Positions 61,141 through 64,000 of a DNA stretch of 64,000 bases are shown one piece after another. The first letter of the stretch is position 1. The number at the start of each line of letters is the position of its first letter. The position numbers and the translations under genes were made by a program. Below the pieces are notes generated by a model. That model was not told where the DNA came from. It was given only the letters and a program-made list of their open reading frames with translations, and did no database searches. The stretch covers positions 558,001 to 622,000 of the forward strand of contig CAVOPT010000004.1 in the NCBI GenBank assembly GCA_963698165.1, given 5' to 3'. The stretch comes from JAAYUJ01 sp963698165. GTDB taxonomy: Bacteria; Desulfobacterota; Syntrophobacteria; Syntrophobacterales; Syntrophobacteraceae.

Positions 61141-61986
61141 ATGGAAAAACAGAAGAAAAAATCAAGTCATCCTTTGGACAGCCTTCTGCGGACAGACCGG
61201 GTGCCTCACATCTGGTGTGCCGGATGCGGCATCGGCACCGCGTTTTCCTCATGCCTCGTGGCGATGCAGGCAAGCGGCCTGGACATCCAGAAGACCGTGA
61301 TGGTTTCAGGAATAGGGTGCTCGGGACGCGCGGCGGGTTACGTCAAGCTGGACTCCTACCATACGACCCACGGGCGCGCGATCCCCTTTGCCACCGGGAT
61401 GAAGCTCGCGAATCCCGAACTCAATGTGGTCGTTTTCAGCGGTGACGGGGACCTCTTTGCCATCGGGGGAAACCACTTCATCCACGCGGCCAGGCGAAAC
61501 GTGGACATCACGGTCATCTGCGTGAACAACCTCAATTACGGGATGACCGGCGGGCAGGCGGCGGCGACCACGCCGAGCATGGCCAAAACCACGACCACAC
61601 CGATGGGAAACCCCGAGCAGCCCTTCAGTCTGCCCCTCCTGGCCTATGCCTCGGGGGCCACTTACGTGGCTCGCTGGACGATCCTGCACACCCGGGATTT
61701 GACCAAATCCATTGAAGAGGCGTTCCTCAGGAAAGGGTTTTCTTTCATCGAAGTCCTGGCGCCATGCCCCACGGGTTATGGCAGGCGCAACCGGGAGTCT
61801 CCCCTCGAGACGCTCAAGTTGTACCAGGAGCGCAGCATCACCCGCAATGGGGCCAATCCCGTGGAGGTCACTCTCGACATCCAGAAGGGGATAACGGTCG
61901 GCAAGTTCATTGAGGTGGATAGGCCAACGTGCCTGGAGATGTACGACAGAACCTGCAGACCGGCATTTCCTCTGGGGCCGGCATGA
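61141..61986 (+). CDS. korB: 2-oxoacid:ferredoxin oxidoreductase beta subunit (KorB)
   Basis: A 281-residue thiamine-diphosphate-binding subunit. The cofactor motif GDGDLFAIGGNHF and the downstream NNLNYGMTGGQ are clear. HIWCAGCGIGT and GIGCSGR carry the Cys residues that bind the 4Fe-4S cluster near the thiamine. The length is typical of KorB in four-subunit enzymes. Its stop overlaps an ATG of the next frame (GCATGA), but the korC start I use is 27 bases further on. Substrate preference among 2-oxoacids cannot be read directly; 2-oxoglutarate is the most likely from the KorA/B pattern. Confidence 0.92.
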   Translation: MEKQKKKSSHPLDSLLRTDRVPHIWCAGCGIGTAFSSCLVAMQASGLDIQKTVMVSGIGCSGRAAGYVKLDSYHTTHGRAIPFATGMKLANPELNVVVFSGDGDLFAIGGNHFIHAARRNVDITVICVNNLNYGMTGGQAAATTPSMAKTTTTPMGNPEQPFSLPLLAYASGATYVARWTILHTRDLTKSIEEAFLRKGFSFIEVLAPCPTGYGRRNRESPLETLKLYQERSITRNGANPVEVTLDIQKGITVGKFIEVDRPTCLEMYDRTCRPAFPLGPA

Positions 61987-62012
61987 GCTCCAGTTCTGAT
62001 CGAGGGGATAAG

Positions 62013-62615
62013 ATGGCCACTGAAGAGACCGTTTCATTACAGAGAGAAATACTGATCACCGGGTTCGGTGGCCAGGGCATTGTCCTGGCAGGCCTCATTC
62101 TCGGCAAGGCGGCGAGCCTGGGGGACCACCGGGAAACGACCCTCACCCAGTCGTACGGACCCGAGGCAAGGGGAGGGGCGTGCAGCGCCCAGGTGATCAT
62201 CTCGGACAGGAAGATCCATTACCCGTACGTGCGCAATCCGGACATCCTCGTCTGCATGTCTCAGGGCGGGTTCGAGAAGCACGAGTGCCTTCTCAAGGAC
62301 GGCGGAATCCTCATTACGGATCAGGATCTGGTACAGCCCTCGGATGCCCGGGGAAACGAGGCGTTTGCGATCCGGGCGACCCGCATGGCTGAGGAACTGG
62401 GAAGAAAAATGATGGCCAATATCGTGATGCTGGGTTTCTTCACGGCAGTGACGGGGACCGTTTCCGTGGAGTCCGCCCGCGCCGCCGTGAAAGGTTCGGT
62501 CCCCAAGGGGACGGAGGAGATGAATCTCGCCGCGTTCAATCGGGGCCTGGATTTCGGTCTGGCAACACTCAAGGGTCGCCGGAGAAAGGCGGAAGGAAAG
62601 AAGGGGGCGAGCTGA
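62013..62615 (+). CDS. korC: 2-oxoacid:ferredoxin oxidoreductase gamma subunit (KorC)
   Basis: A 200-residue gamma subunit with ILITGFGGQGIVLAGLILGK at the N-terminus, TLTQSYGPEARGGACSAQVI, and PDILVCMSQGGFEKH, all diagnostic for the pyruvate/ketoisovalerate oxidoreductase gamma family. I start at 62013 because GAGGGG lies five bases upstream; an ATG at 61983 that overlaps the korB stop is the alternative. Its last base is shared with the start of the next gene (TGATG), so the flavoprotein is translationally coupled to the KOR enzyme. Confidence 0.92.
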   Translation: MATEETVSLQREILITGFGGQGIVLAGLILGKAASLGDHRETTLTQSYGPEARGGACSAQVIISDRKIHYPYVRNPDILVCMSQGGFEKHECLLKDGGILITDQDLVQPSDARGNEAFAIRATRMAEELGRKMMANIVMLGFFTAVTGTVSVESARAAVKGSVPKGTEEMNLAAFNRGLDFGLATLKGRRRKAEGKKGAS

Positions 62616-64000
62616 TGGGGAGCCAGAAGGACCGTCTGCACAGGGTACTGATCATCGGCGCGACCCCTTCCGGCATCGCGGCCGCGAACAAACTGGGCGA
62701 AATGGGAATCCCGGTGACCCTGGTGGACCGGGATGCGGATCTGAACAACAAGCTCTCCAGAGAGGAGTGGCGCCTGCAGTCGGGACTCACCCTCAATTAC
62801 GCCCTTCGTCCGGGGCTTCTGAGAATTCTGAGGAATCCAAGGATAAGGTCCATCCTCCCCGGGGAAATCACTTCACTGAAGCACACCCGCCAAGGTTTCA
62901 GTGCGCACATCAAGAATGTGGAGACCTACGTCAACGCTGACCGTTGCATCCTCTGTGGGCGCTGCGCCGACGTGTGCCCGGCATCGCGACCCGACGGATC
63001 CAAGCCGGTCAAATTCACCGGAAGGGAGAGTCTGCCCGGCCGACCCGTCATTGACAAGCGGCGGACGCCCTTGTGTCAGGAGAGCTGTCCTCTCGGTGTC
63101 AACGCCCAGGGGTACATGGCTCTGGTGCGGGCAGGCAAGTACCAGGAGGCTCTCGATCTCATCCGCAGGGACAACGTGCTCCCCGGCATCTGCGGTCGGA
63201 TCTGCACGCACCCCTGTGAAGTGGCGTGCCGCAGGGGCGACCTCGATGAGCCCGTGGCCATTCGCGATGTGAAACGATTTCTTGCGGACTACGCCATGGT
63301 GAGTGTCGACTCGGACCATGACCATGCCCAGGACATCGGGAAACGGGATGGGAACGGGCCGGGTTCTGGTTTGCCGCTAGGGACACAGAAAACCTCTGAA
63401 AAATCCAAACGAATCGCCGTCGTCGGATCAGGCCCGGCTGGACTTGCCGCTGCCGCTGATCTTGCCCGCCTGGGACATGCAGTGGTCGTGTTCGAGAGGG
63501 AAAAGGAACCCGGAGGGCTGCTGAGATATGGCATCGGCCCTTATCGACTGCCGAGGGACATCCTGGACCGGGAAGTGGAGGCCATAAGACGGCTCGGCGT
63601 CGAGATCCGGACATCCTCTCCCGTCGAACTCAAGAGCGATCTGCAGAAGCTGAAGGAGGAATTCTCCGCGGTCATCATGACCGTCGGGTCCTGGAGCGAC
63701 CGAAAGCTGGGCGTCGAGGGCGAGGATCTCGACGGCGTCGAGGGGTGTATCGCGTTTCTATGGAAACTCTACCGCGGGGAGGCCGAGGAATTCCAAGGAA
63801 AGGTTGCGGTCATCGGAGACGGGAATGCCGCCTACGACACGGCGCGTTCCCTCGCGAGACTCGGGGTGGACACGACGATCGTTTCCTGGTTCCCCGAAGA
63901 CCTGATCCCGGCTGATGTGGCCGAGCAGGTCGCGGCCCGGGAAGAGGGAATATCCCTCGTAGATCGAACCCAGGTCACGGGTTTTTTCAAGGCTGATGAC
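62615..64000 (+). CDS. HdrA/GltD-like fused flavin iron-sulfur oxidoreductase (partial, C-terminus off window)
   Basis: 462 codons are present without a stop; the gene runs off the right edge. The N-terminus (10-125) is a Rossmann unit (VLIIGATPSGIAAANKLG) followed by a ferredoxin-like cluster with C111, C114, C117 and C121, an arrangement reminiscent of HdrA. A GltD/NfnB-like module follows: cysteines C154, C158, C193, C197, C201 and C205 in the N-terminal iron-sulfur domain, then the FAD motif GSGPAGLAAAADLARLG at 271-287. A linker of about 40 charged and Gly-rich residues (228-266) joins them. The overlap with korC (TGATG) indicates one transcript. It likely moves electrons between reduced ferredoxin from KOR and NAD(P)H or a membrane carrier; electron bifurcation is possible but unproven. 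Confidence 0.82.
   Translation, partial: MGSQKDRLHRVLIIGATPSGIAAANKLGEMGIPVTLVDRDADLNNKLSREEWRLQSGLTLNYALRPGLLRILRNPRIRSILPGEITSLKHTRQGFSAHIKNVETYVNADRCILCGRCADVCPASRPDGSKPVKFTGRESLPGRPVIDKRRTPLCQESCPLGVNAQGYMALVRAGKYQEALDLIRRDNVLPGICGRICTHPCEVACRRGDLDEPVAIRDVKRFLADYAMVSVDSDHDHAQDIGKRDGNGPGSGLPLGTQKTSEKSKRIAVVGSGPAGLAAAADLARLGHAVVVFEREKEPGGLLRYGIGPYRLPRDILDREVEAIRRLGVEIRTSSPVELKSDLQKLKEEFSAVIMTVGSWSDRKLGVEGEDLDGVEGCIAFLWKLYRGEAEEFQGKVAVIGDGNAAYDTARSLARLGVDTTIVSWFPEDLIPADVAEQVAAREEGISLVDRTQVTGFFKADD

Noticed and set aside
1..64000. CRISPR arrays, intact insertion sequences, prophage or integrase genes
   Set aside because: No evenly spaced direct repeats, transposases, integrases or phage structural genes were seen on either strand.

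Overview
The window is a 64 kb stretch of a high-GC (roughly 58-60 percent by eye) Gram-negative bacterial chromosome, probably an anaerobic, sulfate-reducing or syntrophic member of the Desulfobacterota, most like the Syntrophobacter group. The grounds are: Kdo/LPS genes (kdsD, kdsB); a DVU0772-type small protein; a four-subunit 2-oxoacid:ferredoxin oxidoreductase; an aldehyde:ferredoxin oxidoreductase; a CooC-type nickel ATPase beside a DUF3786 protein; B12-dependent acyl-CoA mutase genes; and PrsK/PrsR-type regulators. The genus assignment is inference, because no rRNA lies in the window. There are no intact transposons, prophages or CRISPR arrays; the window looks like core chromosome with short dispersed repeats.

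Layout. 1-5.2 kb: gspB (cut by the window edge) and gspA, two small hypotheticals, and a 14-TM-type exporter. 5.2-7.4 kb: three small proteins and a 300-bp AT-rich island. 7.7-11.5 kb: a two-subunit CoA-transferase and a tryptophan-rich polytopic membrane protein, all on the minus strand. 12.7-16 kb: a plus-strand operon for a split B12-dependent mutase (large subunit, small subunit, MeaB-like GTPase). Its active-site residues match isobutyryl-CoA mutase, not methylmalonyl-CoA mutase. 16-21 kb: a radical SAM/SPASM enzyme, sfsA, a periplasmic DUF4412-like protein and a tungsten aldehyde:ferredoxin oxidoreductase. 21.3-25 kb: DUF167, thiolase, 3-hydroxyacyl-CoA dehydrogenase and acyl-CoA dehydrogenase. 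25-31 kb: an MBL hydrolase, then DUF3786, cooC, folE2, a fused phosphotransferase/kinase, and ddl with an HD hydrolase. 32.7-37.2 kb: a divergent DnaA paralogue, an IHF-alpha-type protein, tRNA-Met(CAT), queD and a DUF2333 protein. 37.5-46.6 kb: a minus-strand run reading carA, carB, purF, kdsD and an M48/TPR membrane protease. 46.9-50.5 kb: convergent prsK-like kinase and prsR-like sigma-54 regulator. 50.7-58.8 kb: kdsB, glnE, a TIM-barrel isomerase, an MTH1187-family protein, khpA and a Lon-B-like protease. 58.9-64 kb: a korDABC operon running into an HdrA/GltD-like fused flavoprotein that is cut by the window end.

Together the catabolic genes describe anaerobic acyl-CoA metabolism. A CoA-transferase activates acids, the mutase rearranges branched acyl-CoAs, the thiolase/dehydrogenase cluster runs beta-oxidation at the C4 level, and KOR, AOR and the fused flavoprotein exchange electrons with ferredoxin. 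CooC, DUF3786 and FolE2 fit a CODH/acetyl-CoA synthase plus tetrahydrofolate pathway encoded elsewhere.

The points most worth following are the mutase active-site signature, the HdrA-GltD fusion in the kor operon, the DnaA paralogue with altered nucleotide-binding motifs, the large hairpin between korA and korB, and the AT-rich island.
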